From: CAVXTT01 sp963764685
Lineage (GTDB): Bacteria; Bacteroidota; Ignavibacteria; Ignavibacteriales; Ignavibacteriaceae
Direction: 5' to 3'
Assembly: GCA_963764685.1 (NCBI GenBank)
Contig: CAVXTT010000020.1
Span: 1 to 64,000 of the forward strand
Length of the DNA: 64,000 nt
The notes below the pieces were generated by a model. That model had not been told where the DNA came from. It searched no databases and saw only the letters and a program-made list of their open reading frames with translations. The stretch's first letter is position 1. Every line of letters starts with the position of its first letter. This document shows positions 47,695 through 56,513 of this stretch, in pieces. A program made the translations under genes and the position numbers.

Positions 47695-47718
47695 GTTTAC
47701 TTTACCGATAAAGTTAAC
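47695..47718 (+). promoter_or_regulatory. 24-bp palindrome, candidate LacI-type operator
   Basis: GTTTACTTTAC and ATAAAGTTAAC flank a central CG. Compared with its own reverse complement, 20 of 24 positions agree. CG-centred palindromes of this size are typical of LacI-family operators, and a LacI-family gene lies in the same cluster (55436). It sits 86 bases before the receptor start. Confidence 0.45.
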
Positions 47719-47804
47719 CATTATGTGACTCAAGGGGCAAAGCTGTGCTTAGACGAAAAATCAACCTAATCAAATCTATTTCATTACTCCAAAGGAGACG
47801 CCGA

Positions 47805-49307
47805 ATGAAATTATTTTACTGCATTAAGATTACCATCCTTATAATTTTTCTTAGCATAACACAATCCGTAGCCCAGGGTGTTCTTAAGGGTATTGTGACC
47901 GATTCTTCAACAAATAAAGAGTTAATCGGTGCTAATGTATTTCTTATTGGAACATCGCTGGGTTCGGCCACAAATATTGACGGCAGGTATTTAATCAGGT
48001 CTATCGATCCGGGTAAGTATATTGTTAAGGTTTCCTATATAGGTTATACAATAAAAGAAACTGAAGTAAATATTATAAGTTCTGAAACCATAGAATTGAA
48101 TATTCAACTAGCGTTGGATGTTCTCGAAGGTGAAGAAGTTGTGGTTACGGGACAAATGATGGGACAGATCTCAGCGATTAACCAGCAACTTACTTCAAAT
48201 ACAATTATTAATGTTGTTTCAGAAGAGAAAATTCAGGAATTACCTGATCAAAACGCTGCAGAAACTATAGGTAGACTTCCCGGTGTTTCCCTTATAAGAT
48301 CAGGAGGGGAAGCGAATAAAGTAATTTTGCGCGGCTTAAGTGATAAATATGTCAGCGTAACAATTGATGGTGTTAGAATTCCTTCAACTGATGCTTTGGC
48401 CAGAGGTATAGATTTGAGCACTATCGCTCAAAATTCATTAGCAGGAATTGAATTGTTTAAAGCCTTGACAGCTGATAAAGATGCTGATGCAATTGCCGGA
48501 AGTATAAATCTTGTAACTAAAAAAGCACCTTCAAATAGAGTATTAAAATCAATACTAAAGGGTGGATATAATGGTTTAATGCAGTCTGCCAAACAGTATG
48601 ATTTTTCATTGAAGTATGGGGAAAGATTTTTTGATGATCTTTTTGGAGTTCAGCTGGATGGAACTATCGAAAGCAATATCAGAAGTAATGAAGTCGCTGA
48701 TATCGATTATGATCAAACTGCAAATAATCAAACGACTTATTTTATCAACAATTTTCATTTAATATTTACTGATGAAGAGAGAAAAAGAAATGGTCTGAAT
48801 TTAGTTCTTGATTATGAGTTGCCTGATGAAGGAAATATAATGTTAAATACTAATTATAATAGTACAAGCAGAGATTATATTTCTTTCGAGAGAGACTATC
48901 CAAATGGCGGCGGGCAATCGCAGTATCTTGGTGGTGTAACTTACAGCTATAGAGACAGAGAGCAGGAGTTAGAAACTTTTAGCAGTTCATTAACAGGAAC
49001 TAATAATCTAATAAATATTAAATTTGACTGGGGATTATCAGTTGCACAATCTACTTCGGACTTCCCCTATGATTATCAATTGGACTTCAGTGAACCTTCA
49101 GATCAGGGTGCAGGTTCAGGAATGCGCAGCCCGCCGCAGATTAAGGAAAATCCGGAACAGTTAATCCCGTATGCATATAATAATTTTGCGGCTGCAACTT
49201 TAGCGGGAGCATTTTATACTACACAGGAAAACCTGGAAAAAAATATATCCGCTTATCTTAATTTAACACGCAATTATTCATTAGGAGATTTATTTGCGGT
49301 GAATTAA
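47805..49307 (+). CDS. TonB-dependent receptor, N-terminal part
   Basis: ATG 47805 has AAAGGAG eight bases upstream. A signal peptide (IKITILIIFLSITQSVAQ) leads into a carboxypeptidase-regulatory-like beta-sandwich (GVLKGIVTDSSTNKELIGAN, to about residue 110). A TonB-box/plug region follows (ELPDQNAAETIGRLPGVSL; NKVILRGLSDKYVSVTIDG), then the first barrel strands. The frame stops after GDLFAVN. One more G at 49298-49299 gives GDLFAGELKLGGKYTSKSR and 55 further codons to the second break. It imports oligogalacturonides or other pectin products, by context. No SusD partner is visible. Confidence 0.85.
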   Translation: MKLFYCIKITILIIFLSITQSVAQGVLKGIVTDSSTNKELIGANVFLIGTSLGSATNIDGRYLIRSIDPGKYIVKVSYIGYTIKETEVNIISSETIELNIQLALDVLEGEEVVVTGQMMGQISAINQQLTSNTIINVVSEEKIQELPDQNAAETIGRLPGVSLIRSGGEANKVILRGLSDKYVSVTIDGVRIPSTDALARGIDLSTIAQNSLAGIELFKALTADKDADAIAGSINLVTKKAPSNRVLKSILKGGYNGLMQSAKQYDFSLKYGERFFDDLFGVQLDGTIESNIRSNEVADIDYDQTANNQTTYFINNFHLIFTDEERKRNGLNLVLDYELPDEGNIMLNTNYNSTSRDYISFERDYPNGGGQSQYLGGVTYSYRDREQELETFSSSLTGTNNLINIKFDWGLSVAQSTSDFPYDYQLDFSEPSDQGAGSGMRSPPQIKENPEQLIPYAYNNFAAATLAGAFYTTQENLEKNISAYLNLTRNYSLGDLFAVN

Positions 49308-49496
49308 AACTGGGCGGCAAGTACACTTCAAAAAGCAGAGATAACACTCAAACACAAAATTTTTCCGCCTATTATCTGGGTGGCTGGCAGCCGTATGAAA
49401 GATTACCTGATGGTACAATGAGAGCAAAAGATATGAGCGGTACACTATTCGACGCATTTTTTCCAGCGCTATTTAGCTAATCCTTTATACGTTAAT

Positions 49497-50825
49497 GTGT
49501 CTTTTAGTGAATTTCTTGATTCTCCTCCCGAATCAAGAACACTTTATGATTTATATGAACTGTATCCGCTGATAGATAGAGATAAATTACGTGAGTGGTA
49601 CGAGTTGAACCAATATGGAATTAATCAGGCGGGTACAGCGCTTGAATATAATGATGACCCGACTTATGCGGCTTATTACTATAATATAACTGAGGCAGTT
49701 GCAGCATCATTTATTACCAATACATTAAAGATCGGGCAAAATGTTACATTTATTGCCGGGGTAAGAGTAGAAAATGAAGACAATGATTATAACAACAAGT
49801 ATTCATATAGTGTAGCAGGCGGATTTCCGTACATCACACTTCCAATCAGTGATACAAGCTCAACTTATTCAGAAACTATATGGCTCCCTAATTTTCATTT
49901 AAATTTCAAAGCCACGGACTTTTTGAATATTCGTCTTGCCGGATATAGGGCTCTTGCCCGTCCTGATTTTAACATGAGATTAAATACCTATTTCGCATGG
50001 CGTCCAGCTGCAGTTAGTGGCAACAGACAATTAATCACAGGTAACCCTGAACTGAAAACAGCCAAGGCATGGAATTTTGAAATAAACACAACCTTCTATG
50101 GGAATGAAATTGGTTTATTCTCCGTTTCAGCTTTTTATAAAGAAATTGCCGAGATGTATCATATGTTGAATCAAATAAATACTACAGGTAATATTATCTT
50201 TGATGAGCTGGGGTTAGAAACGAGATCATTGCATGGTAATTCATCATACCAGTTAACCGTACCATATAATTCTACTGACCCTACAAAAGTTTGGGGGTTT
50301 GAATTAGAGCATCAGATAAACTTTACTTTTCTGCCCGGGTTATTACAATATATTGTTTTAAGCTACAATGCATCAATCGTCCGTTCGGAAACTCAATTAA
50401 TCGGATCAACTACAGATACAACTTATACTATTATTGGCGGAATACCTTTTCCGGAATATAAAGAACGGGCAATTCATTACACTCAGCAATTAGAAAATCA
50501 ACCGGAATTTTTCGGCAATATTTCTTTGGGATATGATATTGACGGATTCAGTGGAAGAGTATCGCTATTTCATCAATCGGATTATTTTTCATCTTTTTCA
50601 CCTAGCAGGAGAAGTGATGTTTTAATAGCAGGTTATAATCGTGTTGATTTAGCATTAAAACAGAAAGTTTTTGATTATCTGACAGTTTTGTTGAACATTA
50701 ATAATTTGACAAATCTTAAAGATGTAAATCAGATAGATAACAGTGTTAATCAATATATACTCCCAAATACCAGTCAACAATACGGGTTGTCGGCAGAATT
50801 TGGGTTAATAATCGAATTAAAATAA
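49497..50825 (+). CDS. TonB-dependent receptor, C-terminal barrel
   Basis: The true in-frame sequence begins at about 49463, after a T6 run (49457-49462) where five T would restore the frame (DAFFQRYLANPLYVNVS). Barrel features: NVTFIAGVRVENED, NFHLNFKATDFLNIRLAGYR, ALARPDFNMRL, KAWNFEINTTFYG, and the closing QYGLSAEFGLIIELK. The whole receptor would be about 1,010 residues, normal for the family. It is followed after 65 bases by the beta-helix gene. Confidence 0.85.
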   Translation: MSFSEFLDSPPESRTLYDLYELYPLIDRDKLREWYELNQYGINQAGTALEYNDDPTYAAYYYNITEAVAASFITNTLKIGQNVTFIAGVRVENEDNDYNNKYSYSVAGGFPYITLPISDTSSTYSETIWLPNFHLNFKATDFLNIRLAGYRALARPDFNMRLNTYFAWRPAAVSGNRQLITGNPELKTAKAWNFEINTTFYGNEIGLFSVSAFYKEIAEMYHMLNQINTTGNIIFDELGLETRSLHGNSSYQLTVPYNSTDPTKVWGFELEHQINFTFLPGLLQYIVLSYNASIVRSETQLIGSTTDTTYTIIGGIPFPEYKERAIHYTQQLENQPEFFGNISLGYDIDGFSGRVSLFHQSDYFSSFSPSRRSDVLIAGYNRVDLALKQKVFDYLTVLLNINNLTNLKDVNQIDNSVNQYILPNTSQQYGLSAEFGLIIELK

Positions 50826-50890
50826 TACTCATAATCTATTTGTTCAATTTCACTAAATATTAAATTCAATAATAAAACAAAGGAGATGTT

Positions 50891-51973
50891 ATGTTTAAAA
50901 TACAATACATCACATGTTCTCTCGTTCTCATGATCATCTTGTCCGGATTTACTTTTGGGCAAAGCGTAGTTCAGCTTGTTCCATATAATGGAACACCACA
51001 AACGGAAATTGTAGCTCAGATAATAGCTGACACTACGGCTAACGGCGGAATCTTACCTGATCGTGTCTATGAACTTGTCGGTGGCGGACTATACATCTGC
51101 CAGCAAACCTTTTCTGTCTATGATGAAGATATTTTAAGATTTAGATCTTCTGACGATCAAAAACCCATAATATATCTGTATCCTACCGGCACAGGTGCTA
51201 ATCCACACCAGCCTCCTGGAAATTTTATCAGGCTGTATGGTGCTGATCTCGAAATGTCAGGTATTGCAGTTTCTGGTTACTTTGAACCAGTTGATTCAAA
51301 TTTTAATAACGTTCAAGGTAATATATTTCGAACTGATGCCGAAGGATCGAACTTATTATTTGATAATTGTATCTTCTCAAATATTAATGGCCAGATTATA
51401 CGCTGCGAAGCCTCAACCGCAACACTCAGAGTTACTAATTGTATATTCACCAATTTAGGTGCTTTATCTACCTCAAATTTAGGTGCAGGAAAAGGAATAG
51501 ATCTGCGGGCAGTTTCAGTGGACACTTTAATACTCGTCAATAATACATGGACAAATTATCAGGATAGAGTTGTTCGTCATTACAATTTTAGTAATCCTTT
51601 AGCCGGTACCGGAAATATCAAATATACTCTTATAGACCATAATACTATGTACAACGGTATGGGTTTTCACGGTTTACTTTCCCTGGGCAATGTTGGTGAT
51701 ATAGTTATCATAACCAATAATTTATTTAAAGATGCTTTTGCTTCAGGAGAAGATTCAACTGATGTTACAAGATCTGCTGAGTGGGCAAATACAGGTGAAA
51801 TATATCCTAATGGCAATAATAGAATGATGTGGATATTTACTGCACCAAATGATTCAACAGAATGGACTATAAGTAATAATTTTTATGCAGTTTCAGATTC
51901 TGGTCAGGCATTTTTTAATGATACATACAGCAGAACCAATTGTTGTTGGGTCACAACTTTCCTGGCATATTAA
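50891..51973 (+). CDS. secreted right-handed beta-helix protein, N-terminal part
   Basis: AAAGGAG precedes the ATG; signal peptide ends at TFGQ. Repeated short strands (LLFDNCIFSNINGQIIRCEA; LRVTNCIFTNLGAL; LILVNNTWTNY; IVIITNNLFKDAF) indicate a parallel beta-helix, the fold of many pectin lyases, but I cannot identify a catalytic set. Near 51932 one A appears extra: without it the frame reads NDTYSEPIVVGSQLSWHINS instead of stopping at TTFLAY. The C-terminal part is the next entry. Confidence 0.72.
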   Translation: MFKIQYITCSLVLMIILSGFTFGQSVVQLVPYNGTPQTEIVAQIIADTTANGGILPDRVYELVGGGLYICQQTFSVYDEDILRFRSSDDQKPIIYLYPTGTGANPHQPPGNFIRLYGADLEMSGIAVSGYFEPVDSNFNNVQGNIFRTDAEGSNLLFDNCIFSNINGQIIRCEASTATLRVTNCIFTNLGALSTSNLGAGKGIDLRAVSVDTLILVNNTWTNYQDRVVRHYNFSNPLAGTGNIKYTLIDHNTMYNGMGFHGLLSLGNVGDIVIITNNLFKDAFASGEDSTDVTRSAEWANTGEIYPNGNNRMMWIFTAPNDSTEWTISNNFYAVSDSGQAFFNDTYSRTNCCWVTTFLAY

Positions 51974-52048
51974 TAGCAGATTAGGAGCAGATTCAGTAAA
52001 TGCATTCACATTAATCAGTGATCCGGGTCTTGTCAATACGCAATTTTA

Positions 52049-52588
52049 ATGACTAATTTAATGCGATGGTATGTAAGCCCAACCGGTGGAAATAAGACTA
52101 AGAATACACCTAGTACTTTATGGCATCGTGAAACTGATGATATGGACCGCAGACCAATTGCTTTCTGGATAAATGATTTAGATGCTGCATATTCAACATC
52201 ATCACCTGCATATTCAGGATCTCAGGGTGGTTTCCCGGCTGGGGATTTAAATTGGTTCCCGGGTAAAAAAGCAGAATGGGAAGTATGGATTACAGATGTT
52301 GAAACTGAAGAGGGTTATATTCCTCAAACATTTTCACTAGAGCAGAATTACCCAAACCCGTTTAACCCGTCTACCAGAATTACATTTAATCTAACTGAAG
52401 CCGGATTAACTAACATTTCTGTTTATAATTTATTAGGACAAAAAGTCGCAACAGTTATAAATCAGGAACTGTTTGCTGGCAGACACACTGTTGATTTTGA
52501 TGGTTCAAATTTATCTTCAGGTGTATACTATTATAAATTGGAATCTGGTAAAAATGTTGCAACACAAAAAATGATGTTGCTCAAATAA
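52049..52588 (+). CDS. beta-helix protein, C-terminal part with T9SS domain
   Basis: Genuine coding sequence starts around LMRWYVSPTGGN. Between the two parts the middle frame (from about 51933) ends at LVNTQF, and removing T bases near 52047 and 52054 would give TQFNDNLMRWYVSP, so several small indels are needed. The tail EQNYPNPFNPSTRITFNLT ... TQKMMLLK is a T9SS domain, so the product is displayed or secreted at the surface. It is probably a pectin-binding or -cleaving protein by context. Confidence 0.68.
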   Translation: MTNLMRWYVSPTGGNKTKNTPSTLWHRETDDMDRRPIAFWINDLDAAYSTSSPAYSGSQGGFPAGDLNWFPGKKAEWEVWITDVETEEGYIPQTFSLEQNYPNPFNPSTRITFNLTEAGLTNISVYNLLGQKVATVINQELFAGRHTVDFDGSNLSSGVYYYKLESGKNVATQKMMLLK

Positions 52589-52601
52589 ATAAAATCTTCT
52601 G

Positions 52602-52632
52602 GGCATCCAGTTTTTACTGGATGCCTTTTTTT
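52602..52632 (+). terminator. strong intrinsic terminator
   Basis: GGCATCCAG (52602-52610) and CTGGATGCC (52617-52625) are perfectly complementary, with a six-base loop and TTTTTTT immediately after. It ends the receptor/beta-helix transcript 14 bases past the stop codon. Confidence 0.9.
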
Positions 52633-52770
52633 ATGCAACGAAACTAAAAATATTAATTATTTGCTTTTATCCATTTCAGTAAATTATTCCCAATTATTTG
52701 TTTGACCTGGACGGTAATGTATAAGCGCTCATTTTATCAGATTCGCCAAATGATTATAATGAAATAATTT

Positions 52771-54165
52771 ATGACTAAATCATTAAACAAATATTTTATT
52801 TTCTTTTGTACAATTATTATTATGCCTGGTTGTTCAAATAAACGTACTGAAGTAACAAATTGGCAGCAGGCGGATGAAATAATTAGAAGAATTGTACCTC
52901 CAACCTTCCCTGATAGAATATTCAATATCACAACTTACAATGCTGTTGGTGATGGAAAAACTGATTGTACAAATGCATTTAAATTAGCTATTGAAGAGTG
53001 CGTTAAAAGTGGCGGCGGGAAAGTTGTGGTACCACGAGGAACTTTTTTAACGGGAGCAATACATCTTAAAAGTAATGTTAATCTTTTTATGGAAGAAGGT
53101 TCGGTAATTAAATTTTCTATTGATCCCCAAAAATATCTTCCGCTTGTATTTACACGATGGGAAGGTGTTGAATGTATGAATTATTCTTCTCTGATTTATG
53201 CCTATGGACAAGAGAATATTGCTATTACGGGAAATGGAATTTTAGATGGACTTTCCAGCAATGATAATTGGTGGAGCTGGAAAGGCAAAGAAGAATATGG
53301 CTGGAATGATAAAATGCCTTATCAAAAAAAAGGCAGAGACAAGCTTTTTGAAATGGGAGAAAAAAATATTCCTGTTGAGCAAAGGGTTTTTGGTGAAGGA
53401 TATTATCTAAGACCAAATTTCATTCAGTTTTATAATTGCAAAAATGTATTGCTTGAAGGAGTAAATATAAAAGACTCACCAATGTGGTTTATCAATCCCG
53501 TCCTTTGTAAGAATGTTTCAGTTATTAATGTAAAGATCGAAGGATTGGGACCTAACAATGATGGATGTAATCCGGAAAGTTCCGAAGACGTTTTAATTAA
53601 AGATTGTTATTTTAATAATGGTGATGATTGCATAGCAATAAAATCAGGAAGAAATAATGATGGAAGAAGGATTAATGTTCCAAGTGAAAATATTGTAGTT
53701 AAAAACTGCATAATGAAAAATGGACATGGCGGTGTTGTATTAGGAAGTGAAATATCTGCTGGGGTAAAAAATGTTTTTGTAGAAGATTGCCGGATGGATA
53801 GTCCAGATCTTGATTATGCAATAAGAATTAAAACGAATTCTGTTAGAGGTGGTGTCCTGGAAAATATTTTTGTAAGAAATATCGCCATCGGAGAGGTTAG
53901 TGAGGCAATATTAAAAATAGATTTTTACTATGAAGAAGGGGATGCCGGAAAATATACTCCTTCTGTCAGCAACATAGTATTGGAAAATATAACAAGTAAT
54001 AAATGTTCCTATGCATTATGGATTAAAGCTTATGAACGTTCGCAAATAAAAAAATTAGTTATACGGGATTCAAAATTCGATAATGTTGAGAATGATAATG
54101 TGTTAGTGAGTGTGGATAAATTATTGCTCGATAATGTTATCATTAATAATAAAGCGGTAAACTGA
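52771..54165 (+). CDS. GH28 polygalacturonase lipoprotein
   Basis: The lipoprotein signal has lipobox IMPGC (Cys21). The catalytic right-handed beta-helix shows the four GH28 signatures: GPNNDGCNPES (Asp264), NNGDDCIAIKSG (Asp285, Asp286), KNGHGGVVLGSE (His319) and IRIKT (Arg352, Lys354). The N-terminal FNITTYNAVGDGKTDCT is typical of exo-acting bacterial members. It hydrolyses galacturonan in the periplasm or at the outer membrane. It starts a new transcription unit after the terminator, two bases ahead of the next frame. Confidence 0.93.
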   Translation: MTKSLNKYFIFFCTIIIMPGCSNKRTEVTNWQQADEIIRRIVPPTFPDRIFNITTYNAVGDGKTDCTNAFKLAIEECVKSGGGKVVVPRGTFLTGAIHLKSNVNLFMEEGSVIKFSIDPQKYLPLVFTRWEGVECMNYSSLIYAYGQENIAITGNGILDGLSSNDNWWSWKGKEEYGWNDKMPYQKKGRDKLFEMGEKNIPVEQRVFGEGYYLRPNFIQFYNCKNVLLEGVNIKDSPMWFINPVLCKNVSVINVKIEGLGPNNDGCNPESSEDVLIKDCYFNNGDDCIAIKSGRNNDGRRINVPSENIVVKNCIMKNGHGGVVLGSEISAGVKNVFVEDCRMDSPDLDYAIRIKTNSVRGGVLENIFVRNIAIGEVSEAILKIDFYYEEGDAGKYTPSVSNIVLENITSNKCSYALWIKAYERSQIKKLVIRDSKFDNVENDNVLVSVDKLLLDNVIINNKAVN

Positions 54166-54184
54166 AATGTTTTCCTGTCAAATA

Positions 54185-54739
54185 ATGTATAAAATATTTT
54201 CATTCCTTCTTTTAGCATTATTCATAAGTTGCAGCTCAAAAGACTCAGTTAGTAATAGCGATTCAGAAATTACACCCGAGCTTCTCGTGGATAATTTCAT
54301 TTCTCTTCATCCTGATACTGTTGCATATAAAACAGAAGCGAAAAGTTATAAGTGGAATTATGAACAAGGGTTAATTCTTGAATCAATTTATAGAATATGG
54401 GATAAAACAAAAGAAGATAAATATATTAATTATTTAAAAAAGAATATTGATTATTACGTAAATGATGATGGTTCAATAAAAACTTATGACCTGAGTAATT
54501 TTAATATTGATAACGTTGCAACGGGTAGAGTTCTGCTTAATCTTTTTGAAATAACAAAAAAGCAAAAATATAAAAATGCTGCTGATACTTTAATAAAACA
54601 ATTAAAAATGCATCCAAGAACTTCTGAAGGTGGATTGTGGCATAAGAAAATATATCCAAACCAGATGTGGCTTGATGGATTGTATATGGCAGAACCATTT
54701 TATGCTGAGTACTCAAAGATGTTTAGTGCTATCGAATAA
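54185..54739 (+). CDS. GH105-type unsaturated uronyl hydrolase, N-terminal part
   Basis: ATG 54185 gives a compact lipoprotein signal (MYKIFSFLLLALFISC); an upstream ATG at 54167 is possible. (alpha/alpha)6-barrel motifs of GH88/GH105 are visible: WNYEQGLILESIYRIWDKT, DNVATGRVLLNLFE, GLWHKKIYPNQMWLDGLYMA. The Asp in MWLDGLYM is the conserved catalytic position. The frame stops at FSAIE because of an apparently extra T at 54737; without it SAIENYDDISNQF continues. The family removes the unsaturated uronate left by lyases. Confidence 0.82.
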   Translation: MYKIFSFLLLALFISCSSKDSVSNSDSEITPELLVDNFISLHPDTVAYKTEAKSYKWNYEQGLILESIYRIWDKTKEDKYINYLKKNIDYYVNDDGSIKTYDLSNFNIDNVATGRVLLNLFEITKKQKYKNAADTLIKQLKMHPRTSEGGLWHKKIYPNQMWLDGLYMAEPFYAEYSKMFSAIE

Positions 54740-55373
54740 TTATGATGATATTTCAAATCAATTCTTGTTGATTAAAAAGCATTTGTATGATGAAAGAACC
54801 GGTTTATATTATCATGGTTGGGATGAAAGTAAACAGCAAAAATGGGCTGATCCAGTGAAGGGAACCTCCCCGAACTTTTGGGGAAGATCGCTTGGTTGGT
54901 TTATGATGGCAATGGTTGATGTCCTGGATTCTTTTCCTGAGAATCATAAAGACAGAAATAAAATTCTGAAGATGTTTCAGGATCTTTCATCTGCGCTATT
55001 AAAATATCGCGATGAGAAATCTAAACTATGGTATCAGGTTGTTGATATGCCCGACCGTGAAGGAAATTATATCGAAACTTCAGCATCATCTATGTTTATA
55101 TATGCTTTTGCAAAAGGTTATAACAAAGAATACTTAAATGAAAAGTTTATGAGCGTTGCAGCAGAATCATACAAAAACTTAACACAATATTATTTTATTA
55201 AGAATGATCAGGGAAATTATATCTTGACTAATGTATGCTCTGTTTCAGGATTAGGCGGTAATCCTTATCGTGATGGAAGTTATGAATATTATATCAGCGA
55301 GCCGAAACGTGATAATGATTTTAAGGGCTATGGTTCTCTGATATTAGCTTCAACTGAAGTTAGTAAAAAGTAG
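54738..55373 (+). CDS. GH105-type hydrolase, C-terminal part
   Basis: This is the continuation in the +1-corrected frame: HLYDERTGLYYHGWDESKQQ, KGTSPNFWGRSLGWFMMAM, DREGNYIETSASSMFIYAFA and GLGGNPYRDGSYEYYISEP are all strongly conserved GH105/YteR-like segments. The joined protein would be about 395 residues, a normal length. Together with PL10 it completes depolymerisation to monomeric unsaturated and saturated galacturonate. Confidence 0.82.
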   Translation, partial: NYDDISNQFLLIKKHLYDERTGLYYHGWDESKQQKWADPVKGTSPNFWGRSLGWFMMAMVDVLDSFPENHKDRNKILKMFQDLSSALLKYRDEKSKLWYQVVDMPDREGNYIETSASSMFIYAFAKGYNKEYLNEKFMSVAAESYKNLTQYYFIKNDQGNYILTNVCSVSGLGGNPYRDGSYEYYISEPKRDNDFKGYGSLILASTEVSKK

Positions 55374-55435
55374 ATTGTATGAAATTATTATAATATTATG
55401 TTAATAATTGAGAATAAGAAAGCGATTTGATCATC

Positions 55436-56479
55436 ATGTCTGATAAAAGAATAAATCCGGCAAAACTTGAAGATCTTGCCAAAATATTAGGTGTTTCTAA
55501 AGTTACAATCTCAAAGGCACTTAGAGATCATCCTGATATTTCTGATAAAATGAAAATTAAAGTAAAACAACTCGCAGAAAATCTTGGCTATCGTCCAAAT
55601 ATTAATGCACGTAATCTTTCTGCGCGAAAATCAAATATTATCGGTCTCGTTGTACCGAAAATTGCACACTTCTTTTTTGGGTCTGTGATAGAAGCAATTT
55701 ATGATAAAGCCTTTGAAAATAAGTACGAGAGCATCATAACAGTCTCACAAGAATTAACCCTGAGAGAAAAACAACATATTGAATCATTAATATCAATGCG
55801 CGTAGATGGACTAATAATATCGATTACAGAACAGACGAAAGATTATTCAATTTTTGAGCGGGTGATGAAGATGAAGGTTCCAATGGTTTTTATTGATAGA
55901 GTTCCTGGCATTCCTGATGTGCCATCCGTTACTGTAGATGATAGAGGCGGTGCATTTTCAGCTGTTGAGTATTTTATTAATAAGGGATATCGAAATATTA
56001 GTTTGGTTGGCGGATACGATTATATAAATATTGGTAAAGCACGAACGCAGGGATTTTATGATGCTATGAATAAGTATAATGTTCAGATTAATAAAAAATG
56101 GATAATCAAAGGAGGATTTGGGGAGGAAGATGGCTACAAGGCTTTTAAGGAATTATTAATGACCGGGCAATTACCAGAAGCAATTCTTGCTGTAACTTAT
56201 CCGGTAGCATTAGGGTTATATGAAGCTGCATCTGAAGCGGGGGTAAAAATTCCCAAAGATATTAATGTCACTTGTTTTGGCAACAATGTATTTAAGTATA
56301 TGGCTCCATCAGTTTTTAATTATGTTGATCAGCCAACACACGAATTAGGAACGTCTGCTGTAAAATTACTGTGTAATTTAATGAATAATCCTGAAAAGGA
56401 ATTTGCCAGGCAAATAGAATTACCGACACGATTATTATTAAATGGCAGAAATATAGTTGATACTGCCATAGTGGCATAA
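55436..56479 (+). CDS. LacI-family transcriptional regulator
   Basis: ATG 55436 is taken as start; the upstream TTG adds only three residues. The N-terminal HTH reads KLEDLAKILGVSKVTISKAL, then hinge YRPNINARNLSARKS, then a periplasmic-binding-like sensor domain (IIGLVVPKIAHFFFG; DGLIISITEQ; PSVTVDDRGG; ISLVGGYDYINIGKARTQGF; VTCFGNN). Length 347 is normal. It lies inside the pectin cluster and is the likely local repressor, responding to a uronate intermediate; the ligand is inferred. A candidate operator is the palindrome at 47695-47718. Confidence 0.92.
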   Translation: MSDKRINPAKLEDLAKILGVSKVTISKALRDHPDISDKMKIKVKQLAENLGYRPNINARNLSARKSNIIGLVVPKIAHFFFGSVIEAIYDKAFENKYESIITVSQELTLREKQHIESLISMRVDGLIISITEQTKDYSIFERVMKMKVPMVFIDRVPGIPDVPSVTVDDRGGAFSAVEYFINKGYRNISLVGGYDYINIGKARTQGFYDAMNKYNVQINKKWIIKGGFGEEDGYKAFKELLMTGQLPEAILAVTYPVALGLYEAASEAGVKIPKDINVTCFGNNVFKYMAPSVFNYVDQPTHELGTSAVKLLCNLMNNPEKEFARQIELPTRLLLNGRNIVDTAIVA

Positions 56480-56513
56480 TACGTGTTTAGAACTATAACT
56501 TCTTTCTTACAAA

